From: Amorphophallus konjac
Taxonomy: Eukaryota; Streptophyta; Magnoliopsida; Alismatales; Araceae
Direction: 5' to 3'
NCBI GenBank assembly: GCA_022559845.1
Contig: CM040125.1
Span: 286,922,200 to 286,986,199, forward strand
DNA: 64,000 bases
Shown: positions 19,780 through 31,620 of the stretch, in pieces
Layout of the letters: each line of letters opens with the position of its first letter
Numbering within the stretch: position 1 is the first letter of the stretch
The notes under the pieces: generated by a model
Seen by the model: the letters and a program-made list of their open reading frames with translations, nothing else
Told to the model about the DNA's origin: nothing
The model's database searches: none
Position numbers and translations under genes: made by a program

Positions 19780-22700
19780 ATGTCCACCCGTAGTGGTGCT
19801 AGTTACCGATCTGATCCTTCATCTTCAAATCCACCCATGGATCCCCATCCTCAACTCAATCATGATGCTCCTAGGGAGGAACCTCAAGGTCAAATGAATA
19901 GGGTAGATACTGCCCTTACCAACATTCTTGCCCAACTTGAGTCCCTTACCACTTGAATTGCTCGGCTTGAAGAGCATGAGTTCCACCCAAGGAACAATGA
20001 GCCTAGAGTCCACCCTCCACATGTTGAACCTCCTAGGGAAGACCCTCATCCAAGGAATAATGCACCAAGAGTTCATCCACCACATGGTGAGTTGCATAGG
20101 AATGAGTTCCACCCAAGGAACAATGACCCAAGAGTCCACCCTCCACATATTGAGCCTCATAGGGATGATTTCCATCCTAGGAACCATGGACCAAGAGCCT
20201 ATCATCCACATGCTGAAATTTATAGGGAGGACTTGGACCATGACCCTTACCATGACCATGAGAGACTCCGACACCATCCAATTCATGAAAGGCGTCCACG
20301 GGATGACCTGGATGACCCTCTCTTAAGGATGATTAAAGTAGAGGCCCCAAACTTTGATGGTTCCCATGAACCAAGTGTCTACTTAGAGTGGGAAACCACC
20401 ATGGACCAATACTTTGAATGGTACCCTATGTCCAACCAAAGGAGGGTAAGGTTGGCCAAAATGCATCTCATTAAACTAGCCAAAACTTATTGGTTAAACC
20501 AAGAGGGTCTAAGAAGGATTAGGCGGGGAGAGCCTATTAATATTTGGGAGGGTAAGAAGAACCAACTTAGGAACAAATACCTTCCCCAATCCTACCATCA
20601 AATGCTCTTAGATGAATGGCAAAGCCTCACCCAAGAAGGGAAGACCGTGGTTGAATACATTGAGAAGTTTGACTCCTATCTTTTGAAGTGTGGAGTTCAT
20701 GAGGACCCGACTGTTACCTTGTCTCGCTTTAGGAATGGGCTTCAAAGTCACATCAAAAGAGAGCTTTTCATGCGAGATGTTGATAACCTTGAGATAGCTT
20801 ATCAAATAGCTAGGGATGTAGACAGATTCTCTAGGATCCCTTGATTTGCTACTCCCCGACCGGTCGATCCCAAAAACATGGGACCACGGCCCATTCCGGC
20901 CACTCCCATGAAAGCCCATAATCCAAGTGGGAACACCCCATTAAGGCCTTACAACCCTCCTCCCACCATCACTCCAAACAAACTCACCCCTAGTCACCCC
21001 CTCCCACGGAGGGAAGACATTCCCAAAGGCCCAAATGTAGGAACTACTTCGGGTAGCGGACGTCAACAATGCTTTAGGTGTCAAGGGTTTGGCCACTTTG
21101 CGGGGCAATGTCCATCCAAGGGATTATCTAGCTTGCTTATTGAGGAAGAAGCTCCCCCACCCCAAAAGGAACTTGAGAGTGTTGTTGAGGATCATGAAGC
21201 CTCCCTAGATTGGGAAGAAGAGTATGAGGCCCAATACCTTGAGTCGGGTCTAGATCACACCACTCCATCTACCAACTCCCATCTAGGAGTGATTAGGTGC
21301 ACCCTCACCAAACTCCAAGAAGAGGATTGGCGCCGAACTTCAATCTTTCACACCTTTGTCAAGATAGGGAGCCATGTAAGGAAAGTGATCTTGGATAGTG
21401 GGAGTTGTGTCAATGCCGTATCCCCCGATACCGTTAAGCTTCTTGGGCTTACTATCACTCCCCACCCAAATCCCTATCGGGTCTCATGGATCAACAACAA
21501 CTCCATCCCGGTCAACACTCAATGTCTTGTGCCCCTCACCTTCTCTTCATACCATGGTCAAATATGGTGTGATATCATACCCATGGAAGTAGGTAGCATC
21601 CTACTAGGAAGACCTTGGCTTTATGATGTAGATGCCACCATCTTGGGTAGGAGCAACAAATGCACCTTTGAACATGAGGGTAAGACTATCCGTCTTAACC
21701 CCTCCCCACCTCGTCCCATGACCAAGAGGGACACTCCCCCTCAAGAACAACACCCCACCACCATACAAGTCTCGGGGAACTCCTCCCCTCCAACCCCAAC
21801 CCTCACCCAAACTCCCAAACAAAGTGGGATCTCGGGGTTGGCCAAGGGTCTTCATCTCATCACTAGGAAAGAACTTGAAGAGGAGATAGTTCAAGGAGTA
21901 CCTCTATGTGCGGTGATCATTTGTCTAGGAGAGCCCACTCCCACCAATCCACATCCCATAGAAATCTAACAACTCCTAGAAGAATTTCATTATGTGTTCC
22001 CAACGGAGCTCCCGGACCAACTCCCTCCCATACGGGATGTGCAACATGCGATTGATCTAGTCCCGGGGGCCACTCTCCCAAACCTTCCTCATTATCACCT
22101 CAATCCCATGGAACATGCTGAACTTCGGAGGCAAATAGAGGAACTCATTAGGAAGGGCTTCATTCGCATTAGCAAAAGCACATGTGCCATACCGGCCCTT
22201 CTCACTCCTAAGAAGGATGGGTCATGGAGAATGTGTGTGGATAGTCGGGCCATTAACAAAATCACCGTCAAGTATAGGTTTCCCATCCGTAGGTTTGATG
22301 ACATGCTTGATATGTTAGCCGGAGCCACCATTTTCTCCAAAATTGACCTTAAGAGTGGCTATCACCAAGTTAGGATAAGGCCCGGGGATGAGTGGAAAAC
22401 GGCTTTCAAAATCAAAGATGGTCTCTTTGAATGGTTAGTCATGCCTTTTGGGCTTTCAAATGCCCCAAGTACTTTCATGCGTCTAATGACAGAGGTCCTT
22501 AGGCCATTCATTGGGATCTTTCTAGTGGTCTACTTTGATGATATCCTCATCTATAGTCAATCCCAAGAGGCCCACCTTGACCACCTTAGGCAAGTTTGTA
22601 CCATCCTTCGACAAGAGAGCATATTTGCCAACTTAGGAAAGTGCCACTTCATGACCACCTCCCTCACCTTCCTAGGATTTGTGGTATCCACCAAAGGCAT

Positions 22701-24924
22701 CTCCATGGACCCCGACAAGGTCCAAGCTATTATTGATTGGCCGGAACCCCACACCCTTCATGAGGTCCGAAGTTTCCATGGATTGGCAACATTCTATAGG
22801 AGGTTTATTCGTGGATTTAGCACTATCACTGGCCCAATCACCGATTGTCTCAAGAAGGGGACTTTTGTTTGGACCAAATCAGTCTCTAAAGCCTTCCAAG
22901 AACTTAAGGAGAAGTTGAACCAAGCCCCGGTCCTATGCCTTCCCGATTTCTCTAAAGTCTTTGAAGTCACATGTGATGCATCCGGGATAGGGATAGGAGG
23001 GATCCTTAGTCAAGAGGGACACCCGGTAGCCTTCTTTAGTGAGAAGCTATGTGATGCTAGGACTAGATACTCCACTTATGACAAAGAGTTCAATGCCGTG
23101 GTGCAGTCCCTCCGACATTGGAGGCACTACTTGTTACCCAAAGAACTTGTCATCTTTTCTGACCATGAGGCCCTCAAATACCTCAATTCCCAACAAAAGC
23201 TAAATGCCCGACATGTCCGATGGGTTGAGTTCATCCAATCCTACACTTTTGTCATCAAACACAAAGTTGGGAGTGAAAATCGAGTAGCGGATGCCCTTAG
23301 TAGGAAAGTTTCCTTGTTATCCACTATCCAAGTGGAAGTGAGCGGATTTGATAGGATCAAGGATGAGTACCCTAGCTGCCCCGACTTTGGGCACATCTTC
23401 ATTACCTTGACCACCCATTCTAGCAAGGAACATGAGGGGTTTGTCTTAGAGGATGGGTTCCTCTTCAAGGGACCCAAGCTTTGCATTCCACGGACCTCAC
23501 TCCGAGATTTCTTGGTTTGAGAATTACATGCGGGAGGGTTAGCCGGTCATTTTGGGGTTCACAAGACCATTGCTCTAGTTGAGGGTCAGTTTTATTGGCC
23601 AAGTCTCAAGAGAGATGTAGGCAAAATAGTGGGTCAATGTCGCACATGTGCTTCGGTCAAACAGGTGAAACAAAACACTGGCCTATATACCCCACTCCCC
23701 ATCCCCGACCGTCCCTGGCAAGACTTGAGTATGGACTTTGTGCTAGGATTACCCAAGACTCAAAAAAGGTATGACTCCATCTATGTGGTGGTTGATAGAT
23801 TTTCCAAAATGGCCCATTTCATCCCATGCTCCAAAACCTCCGATGCCTCCCATGTGGCCCGATTGTTCTTTGATGAGGTTGTCCGTCTCCACAGGCTACC
23901 TAAGACCATAGTCTTCGATAGAGATGTCAAATTCACTAGCTACTTTTGGAAAACTCTTTGGCACATGATGGGTACTCTCCTCAAATTCTCCACTGCCTAC
24001 CACCCCCAAACGGATGGCCAAACTGAAGTTGTCAATCGGAGTATAGGGAACCTTCTTAGGTGTCCTGTTGAGGATCGCCCCGGAAATTGGGATCTCATCT
24101 TACCCCAGGCTGAATTTGCATATAACAACTCCATCAATAAGTCCATAGGGATGAGTCCATTTGAAGCCGTGCATGGATACAAACCAAGAAAGCCTTCCGA
24201 TCTCATTCCCCTTCCCCAGCATGCTAGAGTGTCCATTTCAGCTGAGTCTTTTGCACAACATATTAGAGAATTGCATGAAGAAATTCGCAAGCACATCAGC
24301 AAAAAGAATGAGGCTTATAAAAGGTTGGCCGACTCTCATCGGCGTCACCAAGAATTCCATGTGGGTGACTTTGTGATGATAAGGACGGAGAGGCTCGCCC
24401 CGGGAGCCAACTCTAAACTGAGGCCACATGGGGCTGGTCCCTTCCAGGTCTTGAGGCGCATTGGTGCAAATGCCTACGAGTTAGATCTCCCTGAGGAGTA
24501 TGGAATAAGTCCCACATTCAATGTCACCGACCTAGTGCCATATAAGGGACCCACGGTGGTACCTAGTGAGGAGATTGAGCCTACTTCTTCCATTGAGAGA
24601 ACACCCACCCGTGAGGAGAGACCACCGACCAAAAGAGCCCAGCGTGAACAAATTGAACAAATATTGGATGTACAAGTCACTATCACTCGGAGCAAGGTAT
24701 ATGAGCGCTATCTCGTCAGGTGGAAGGATCGGCCTCCTTCGGAAGATTCTTGGGTGAGTCGGGAGGATCTCCAGCGGTTGGATCCGGACCTCCTCGAGCA
24801 GTACCACAGTCGGATGGACCCCTACTCGACGGAGTCGAGCTCTTCACAGCCCAGGGGATTTGATGGAGGCATCATCCACAATTCCCTTTGGCTAGGGTCT
24901 TCTTCACACTCCGGCATCGTTTGA
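19780..24924 (+). pseudogene. gag-pol: Element C gag-pol polyprotein with chromodomain, four in-frame stops
   Basis: A single frame of 1715 codons runs from ATG 19780 to TAG/TGA at 24922-24924, which is 64 bp inside the 3' LTR. Order: His/Pro-rich repetitive gag N-terminus, capsid region, zinc knuckle (21070-21111), protease LDSGS (21394), RT YFDD (22531-22542), RNase H DAS (22975). Then follow the integrase zinc finger (His 23527, His 23548, Cys 23638, Cys 23647), integrase D-D-E (23794, 23917, 24025) and a full chromodomain (24700-24790). Stops are TGA 19954, TGA 20842, TAA 21967 and TGA 23518. In copy B the first three sites still carry Arg (CGA), Arg (CGA) and Gln (CAA) codons, and the fourth fits Trp. 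No frameshift is present. The chromodomain would target integration to particular chromatin. Confidence 0.92.
24848..24860 (+). other. Element C polypurine tract
   Basis: cagcccaggggatt lies immediately before the 3' LTR, at the site expected for second-strand priming. It is also inside the polyprotein reading frame. Confidence 0.6.
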
Positions 24925-27241
24925 GTTCGGACCTCTCTCTATAAAGGCCCACTTATCCTTTTTATGCTATTTACTTGAGTCATTTGATGTAATTTTCAGT
25001 TTATTTGAGTCATGTCCCTAGGTCTTGCATTTATTTTCCTAAGTATTGAGTGTCATTAGATTGTGTAATGTGCTATTTGGCCCAATTCTTCGGGCTTGGC
25101 CCATGAGCCCCCCCTACCCCCTTCGGTTATTTGCTATTGAGTCTTTTGTAAGAGACTTATTGTAAAATGTGGGTTTCCTATATATAGGGCCCCATTTCCT
25201 TCATTTGGAGGTAATGAATGATTCAATACAAAAGATTTCCATTTGAGTGTTCAAACTTAGTTCTAGTGGAGTGAATCCTATAGTTGGGTGAGAAGCCCTA
25301 GGGGAGTGATTCCCCACCCCACCTCTCTCTCTTTCTCTCTCTTCCCCAAGTGGGGTTCACCCCATTCCTCTCTCCTCCTCCTCCCAACCACCTCCAACCC
25401 CCACCTACCTCCATTAAGGCCCCTCCACTTCCCCACACCCCATTTACTTCCCCCCCTAGTTCCAAGGTAGAGTCTTCCCCATTCCAACACCATCTCCCCC
25501 ATTCCAACCAAATCTTCCCCATTCCAATACAATCACCCCTCTTCCCCACACCATCTCCCATCCTCCAAGGTCATTTCAAATTTGAAATCCCTTCCCTCCA
25601 AGCTTTGGCCGCCCCTCCCTTTATCCCCTTTAGCCTAGGTCGCCCCCCACCTCCCTCCATTCTTCATTCCCCTTTGCAATTCCCATTCCCCATTACCTCA
25701 GCTGAAACCTGCGGCCTCCCCCTCTTCCTCCATCTCCCCTCCACCATTAGACCCCCTCCACACCTCCCACAACCCCCCCTCTCACCCTTCATCCACCTCC
25801 CCTTCACCACATACCCCATTCTCCTTCTTCTTTCTAGGCATTGGAAGATGTCCCTTGGTTGCTGCTTGCAGTCCAGAAGTTGCAGGTGAACCAGCAACTT
25901 GCAGCGGCCACCACGACCTCCTCCAAACGAGTTTGAAGACCTAAGAGACACCGTTAGAAGCGTCTACCGGTCTCCTTCGCAATGGCAGTAGTTTCGTCTT
26001 CTTCCGATCTGTGTGCTGCTCTGAAGCTCCGTTCTCCCACGACTGTGCATAAATGTCCCTGCTGAGTACCAGAATCGGATTAGAAGCTCTGCCACGATGA
26101 ACCTATGAGGAATCAGCCCACAATCTCTTCTACAAAGTTCTTCTCCTTCCTGTCAAATTTCAGAATCAAGAAGCGGAATCCCGTTCGTCATCGGGTAGCA
26201 GAAGTTATCATTTTTTCTCCCTCAGCTCCGCCGTCCTGCTACCCACAGTCTGCAACGTCCAGTCTCCATTGTTCTGCATCCCCTAGTCTTCTCCGACATC
26301 GGTTGGCTATCCCGTCCATTTTTATGCGAAGAGGACTCGTCCACGATTCCAACGACTCTGACGGTGCTTGATTCCGAGGTTGGGAGCTGTCGGGGCGTTC
26401 TCTGCAATCTGATGTTAGAAGTCTGCAACTGCAGGTCCGAGAATCTGAAGCTCTGTTCAAACCTCCATCCCGGTCAGCAGCGACCCCAGAAGAAATTAAA
26501 GAAATTCTTAGGCATTCCCTTCCAAGCTACGAAGAGTTCCCCACTGGTATCGCCCTCGGAAAAATTCTTGATCAAGTTCTGCAGCTTCAACACCATCTGT
26601 CTGTCCCCTATTACAGAGGGCAGATAGATTGGCATCACTACTTCTATATCGTTTTAGCCCTAGTTTTCCCTACCCCGCTTGGCCGGCTGAAGGCCCCTCC
26701 CTGTGCGGAGGTAGCTTTGATTGTAATCCATTAACCCCCACCCCAAGATCCCCCTCCTGCGAGAGGTGTAGTGTTGTACTCATTTGGGAAGGTCAAGCTA
26801 GCCCGACGCGGCGTGTGGGGATCCACCTGCCTCCCCGCTCGCCCTCGTCTCCGACCGGGACCGGTTTCTTCAAACCGGTCGAGTAAGTGCTCTAAACCCT
26901 TGCTCATTGTGCTTGTCTTTCAATATTAGTTCATAATGCCGCTGGTTATACGCGTGAGAGCCCGATCCTCAAGCCCCGTTGTCTTGAGTGATCACCGTGG
27001 GAGAAGTGCAACCGGTGCCTTTGGCACTTTGTCGGCCCCCTTGAATTGGGCCTCCACACCCATTGGGAATCCATCTTGGCCTTGCTGGCCCTCTACCAGC
27101 AAGGGCCCAACCCCTCAACCTCACCTTGGCATTGCCAAGTTACCCCGGGCTTGGGTGAGTGTCGATAGAGCGGTGGCCCAATTCGGCCCATTTGAATGCG
27201 ATTGTGCTTGCTTGCATTAGGTCCGAGGTTGTGTCACATCA
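24861..27241 (+). repeat. Element C 3' LTR
   Basis: The uninterrupted 2381-bp LTR starts tgatggaggcatcatcc and ends tgtgtcacatca. It has a TATA box at 25179-25188 and a CT-rich leader (25310-25840). It shows the pre-insertion state for element D at cttggcccatgagcc (about 25096). Confidence 0.92.
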
Positions 27242-27246
27242 TTAAC

Positions 27247-28951
27247 CCTTCCAGGTCCTGGTCGGAGAATACCAGGGCCTGCGATTCGCTCACCTATGGG
27301 GCCGTAGAGGGCTCACTGGAGGCTCGACTCGCCCGCTCGGCGTGACGCTTTCTTCCTCGGCTGCTATCTCTGCCTGATGCCGCGCCAGCCGCGATGACGT
27401 TGATGTGGACTCCGCGGGAGGCCTTGTTGATTTCTTTAGGGGCACCTTGGTCTTCCTTCTGCCCGGACACATATCGGGATAGGTGTCCTTGGCAGATGTG
27501 GTGCTCGATCTGATCTTGAAGTTGATGGCAATCGTTGGTGTGATGCCCGTGATCACTGTAAAACATGCAATGCTTGCAGCGATTGTGATGCTTGGCTTTC
27601 ATAGGCTCGGGTTGGCTAAGGAGGCCCGAGCCTTTGATGTCTTCATAAATTTCGTAGACGGGAGCGATAAGGGGGGTATACCGCTCGTACTTTCGGAACG
27701 GATCTTTTCGGTCTCCATCCTGGTTCCACCTTTTTCCTTGGCCCATCCCTTGCTCGGACGGTCGCTTCTTGTCCCCCTCCCGACCTGAGCCTGTCGTGCC
27801 TCGGCAGGCGCTGAGGACTTCCTCGCACTCTGCATGGCGCAAGGCCAGGGTCACTAGCACGGCAAGGGAGGTGGGAGGATGAATCACTAGCTCACGCTGC
27901 AGGTTATTATCACGGGTACCCCCGATTAATGCGGTGATGGCAGAGGCCACATGTAGGCGGGGGATGCACATGGCTTCTGATTTTAATCGATTGATATAAG
28001 CCCGCAACTTCTCCTCCTGTTCCTGCTTGAGGGTCAATAATCCAGCCACTGACCAGGGTGGACCGCTGCCGGTGAAGCTTTCCTTGAACACTCGCCCGAA
28101 TTGCTTGAAGTTGTGGATGCTGTCGGGGGCAAGGGCCCTGAACCAAGCCTGAGCACCCTGGACCAGAGTGGTCATGAATGCTCGGCACTTGCTTACGTTG
28201 GACGCCCCATGTAAAGCCATTAGGGCGTCGAAGCTGTCGTAGTGGTCCGCCGGGTCTCCCTGGCCGTCGTACGACTTGAAGGTCGGGAGTGAGATCCTGG
28301 GAGATATCTCTGCCTTCAAAATATAGTCGAAGAACGGGGATCACGCCTCGTCCTCCATAGGAGAGGTCTTCTGCAAGGCGTGGGGGGCGCACTCTTGCTC
28401 TGTGAAACGCCTCTCAAAGTCTCATAGTTGGAGAGGTAGCTTTGGTTGTCGCTGGCCCGAGGGGCTGGGGGGGCGCACTTGCATGCTGTCCCGACGCTCC
28501 TCGAGGGCCTCGGCTTCCGAAAATGGTCGACGTGCTCTGGTCTTCTCCCTCCTCGGGGTTGAGGAGGCTTCCTGCTCCGGGGGAAGGGCACGCGATTGTC
28601 CTCCTGACAGGTTGCGAATGAGCCGCCGTCCCCGGAGGGTAAAATAGCCTCCAACGGTTTGCTGGGAGGCATCTCCACGTGGGGGGCTCTTCCGGGAGAG
28701 CTGCGACTTCTCCTCCCTGGCCGCCTGGGCCCTCATGAGATCCATGAGGACATCCAGTTTTGCGTTGAGGGTTTGGAGGGCGTTGGTGCTCCCGCCGAGA
28801 AGTTGTTCCCCCCCACCGATGGAGGTATCTCATTGGCGTGGTTGCCTGATGGGGAATTCTCCGTGGGGAGAGAAGGTGCACCTTCTTCCGTCACCAGGGC
28901 TTTCCCCAGGTCACCCGCAGTCCTCCTGCCAGAACTTCTTCGCACCATCAT
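27247..28951 (-). pseudogene. gag: Element A gag and protease start
   Basis: The likely start is ATG 28949-28951 (MMVRRSSG), just after the primer site. A 341-codon open stretch (27294-28319) holds the capsid domain (DPADHYDSFDALMALHG, about 28210-28260; QAWFRAL) and a zinc-knuckle-like CKHCMFYSDHGHHTNDC (about 27525-27575). After a TAG at about 27290 the same frame reads VFSDQDLEGL, the lead-in to the protease, and then meets element C at 27247. Upstream there are stops near 28420 and 28331 and one frameshift near 28740. The TAG between gag and protease might be natural in this lineage or a decayed codon. Confidence 0.8.
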
Positions 28952-28965
28952 GGCTCTTTGTTCAT

Positions 28966-28983
28966 TTCCCACAGACGGCGCTA
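28966..28983 (-). other. Element A primer-binding site
   Basis: The minus strand reads tagcgccgtctgtgggaa directly after the 5' LTR. Tat elements typically have tggcgccgtctgtgggaa here, so one base differs. Confidence 0.75.
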
Positions 28984-28985
28984 GA

Positions 28986-29637
28986 TGAAGAGGGGCTACC
29001 TCGCACTATTCCTGAGCGGGGAAGAGGATGACCACGTACCCTTGAAGTATGAACTGCAAGAACGGAAACGAGTCAGAGGTGCCCAGGGATAAATCCCCGG
29101 GGAAGACCCTCCGATGCTTAAGTCAGCAAAGTAGTAGAGCTCTGGTGCGAAAGGAATAGTTAGGAGGAAGGTGGGAGCGCGAGATCCCTCTCCACAAAAA
29201 GGTGAAGTGGTTCCTGCTCAGGGTTTTTGGCTCTTGCCTTGCTTACCTCTTGTAGTAGGGCTTTTCCAGTTTAAATAGTGGCCTGTTGTGCGACTGATCC
29301 CTGTAAGCAGAAGAGTCTCAAGGGGGGCTACGTCTTTCATGCGGACTCCTTATAGCACGCGGACTCTTGGTCTCCTCTATCCCCTTGAGCTTCCTGCCAT
29401 TAAGGGACTCGCAACGGCCGTACTAACAAGCTTCCATCAGTGAGCCCGAGCGATAGGCACTTGTCCAGGAGTGGTCTCCCGAGCGATGAGTGCATGGTCG
29501 GGACAGGGAATAGGGGGCTCCAAGGGAGTTTTCCCGATCGAACTGATGCTCAGACTTCCCAACCCGAAGACCGCCTAGGAAGCGCTTGTACCAAGTTAAT
29601 TTTTGGGCTTTATACTAAGTGGGCCCAGGGGCTACCA
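28986..29637 (-). repeat. Element A 5' LTR
   Basis: The inner edge (28986) is fixed by the adjacent primer site. The outer edge is placed at 29637 because the minus strand there begins tggtagcccctgggccc, a typical Tat LTR start. It contains a TATA-like tatttaaa (29270-29277, minus), and downstream the gacttaagcatcggaggg motif common in Tat leaders. No second copy is in the window, so the outer edge is not confirmed. Confidence 0.65.
29270..29277 (-). promoter_or_regulatory. TATA-like box in element A 5' LTR
   Basis: The minus strand reads cactatttaaactgg, about 285 bp upstream of the LTR end. The position is suitable for a U3/R boundary. Confidence 0.5.
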
Positions 29638-30396
29638 CTTCAAGGAGTTGGGCCTCGTTCGGTCTGGTTGGACCTCTTTTGGCCTCTCCGTGTGGGTGAC
29701 GAGATTTCCCCTCTCCAATTGCCATTGCGTCGAAGTAGCTGAAGAGCGTTGCCTGTCAGATGGCTTCTGTGAAGAGCCTGAGGTCGATGCAGCATACTGA
29801 TGAGGTCGGGGCAGCTATGAAGGTTTAACAGATCAGGCTTGGAAATCTTCTGGTGCATCGATGCAGCACCACCTGTGCGTCGAAGCAGTAGTTGAACGTT
29901 GCCTGTCAGACTACTGTTGGAGCTGATCCTGCGTTGACCCAGCTTATGGTTGCATCGACGCATCCATGAAGGGAGCTTCTAGAGATTGGTCAGCTGTTGG
30001 AGGTGCGTTGACGCACTTGGACCACTAGGTTGACGCAACCATCTGTAACTTGCACTTTTCAGCTAAATTTCAGCAATTAAGGGACTCTTGAATATTTAAT
30101 CTTCTTCTGCCAACCCTTAGAGTGAGCATGTACAAAGCTTCTCATTTGAACTGCCATTTCTGCTACTGATCTTGCTGTTGCTCCCCAAGTCAACTTGGCC
30201 GAGTGCCATGATCTTTCAATATCACTTTGTAATCTCCCTTTAATCTTGAGATGTTTACACAAGAGAGTTATTTCATGATGAACATAGCATGGAGGCAACA
30301 TAGACATTATTATGCACATTAAAGCATAGTTGAATCAATTCAGTAGACTTGTAATGAATCAAACTTAGACATCATCAAAACAACATATATCCAACA
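29638..30396 (-). repeat. Sirevirus-type LTR fragment
   Basis: The right edge ends atatatccaaca, so the minus strand starts tgttggatatatgttg and continues into a tttgatgatgtc segment, the usual start of a Sirevirus LTR. The stretch contains two related segments with gcgtcgaag and cgttgcctgtcaga (about 29727 and 29875) and several gcgttgacgc/gcatcgacgc short palindromes (29950-30040). No polypurine tract follows on the right, so it is a 5' or solo LTR. The left edge is set only by A's LTR. Confidence 0.5.
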
Positions 30397-31620
30397 ATGG
30401 GCAAGGATCATATCATGAGAGATAAACCCCCGTCATTCACTGGGGAGTATTATCAGCTACTAGACAATGAGTTAAATGGAGAAGATATCCATCTACCCTC
30501 CGGGACAACAGAGACATCGCTTGAATCTGGAGTTAGAAAGCACAGCGAATGACTAATGAACGAATTAAACGCATAGACATGAGCGATGGATGATAAGTGG
30601 GAAATAAAATGAGTAGGAAGAGGGACTACACGAGAGAACAAACAATCAATTGAACTGTTATTTATTCATCATTCTCGGAAGAACAATATATCACATCGGA
30701 ACTACAAAAAGAAAATTGTATGTATTATAGAGAGAAAGACATGGAAAACAAAGGGGAAAAGGGAACTGTGGCCTAAAACGGGGGCTTATTCGACGGAGAC
30801 CCACCTCACTTCTAGACGCTGGCAGCCTAACTCTCTTCGATCTCCCTCTATCTCTCTTTCCCTCTGTTTTTTTTGCTACACCCTCTATTTTTTTCTCAGC
30901 TATTCTCTATGTGTGTCTATATGTCTTTCTTTGAATCAAGGCCATTTAAAGAGGTTGTGTGGCTCTTAGACGATGGCTGGGAGCAGAGGAGGGTGATCTA
31001 GGGGCACCCAGCGTCTCTGGCTGCCGGTTCATATGCGCCGCGATTTACATCAGTTTCCCTCAAGCCCATTTAGCACGTTTAGCCCATGTTTGTGTTATTT
31101 CAGCCTAGATTAATCGTCCATCAATGTGCTTTATCTCCTACATCGAACTTGATGAAGCCTGGTGCTGCTAAGGGCCCTAGAGGCCGGCCCATTCCATGAC
31201 AATTTTTAGAAGTTGCCGAGGTCGATCCTGAGCTCGTCTCGAGTTCAATACAGCTTCCTCTTTATGATCGAAAGCTTACCGCAAGAGTTTAATCGGGTAG
31301 ATGATTGCCTGGAAATTCTTTCATCTTGCAAGGACTATGCCTTGGGTTTGTTCGGCTTGATCACTTCCGTGTTTAGATGACGACTTCATCGGGTAGCAGC
31401 TTTACCGTAAAAGGCGTGGTGGGGTGATTCTGGTTGATGGAGCTGGGACCCTTTGACGCTTGCTTCGGGATGTGTTCCTCATCTTGAGAGAGTTTCTTGA
31501 GCATGACTTGGTTGCCATTCTATTTTCCAAACATCGGTGGCATAAGAAGGTGTCCTCTGTTTGCAGGTTGCAACGGTTGACTTTAATAGACTGGCGTCGC
31601 ATATCTGAATAATATTTTGG
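30397..31620. other. Unassigned intergenic sequence
   Basis: I recognise no coding region, LTR pair or RNA gene. The sequence is AT-rich to about 30780, then has CT-rich tracts (30835-30930). It may be remains of another element or the distal upstream region of the PMD-like gene. Confidence 0.4.

Larger units (their letters stand above)
15575..27241 (+). mobile_element. Element C: chromovirus (Ty3/gypsy), near full length, with nested element D
   Basis: The element spans 11667 bp with TSD ttaac (15570-15574 and 27242-27246). The 3' LTR is 2381 bp (24861-27241). The 5' LTR (15575-19684) is exactly 2381 bp once element D and its TSD are subtracted. The 5176-bp interior has a tRNA-Met primer-binding site, one gag-pol frame with a chromodomain, and a polypurine tract. 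It is the same family as B in opposite orientation. Four stop codons but no frameshift disable it. Confidence 0.92.
1..29637 (-). mobile_element. Element A: Tat-lineage Ty3/gypsy retrotransposon, split by three nested insertions
   Basis: The minus-strand order is 5' LTR (28986-29637), primer-binding site, gag (about 27290-28951), protease in four pieces, then RT, RNase H, a second archaeal-type RNase H and integrase (5431-1931), then an antisense aORF region. Gag-pol order with integrase last identifies Ty3/gypsy, and the additional RNase H and antisense ORF are marks of the Tat lineage. Three elements sit inside the protease: Cassandra-like 5432-6159, B 6287-15456 and C 15575-27241. Each is flanked by a perfect 5-bp duplication. 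The 3' LTR is not in the window. The element is dead, with about a dozen stops in pol and a frameshift in gag. Confidence 0.85.

Noticed and set aside
27483..28647. Plus-strand frames over the element A gag
   Set aside because: They are antisense shadows of gag. The minus-strand capsid motifs and zinc-knuckle-like cysteines identify the true strand.
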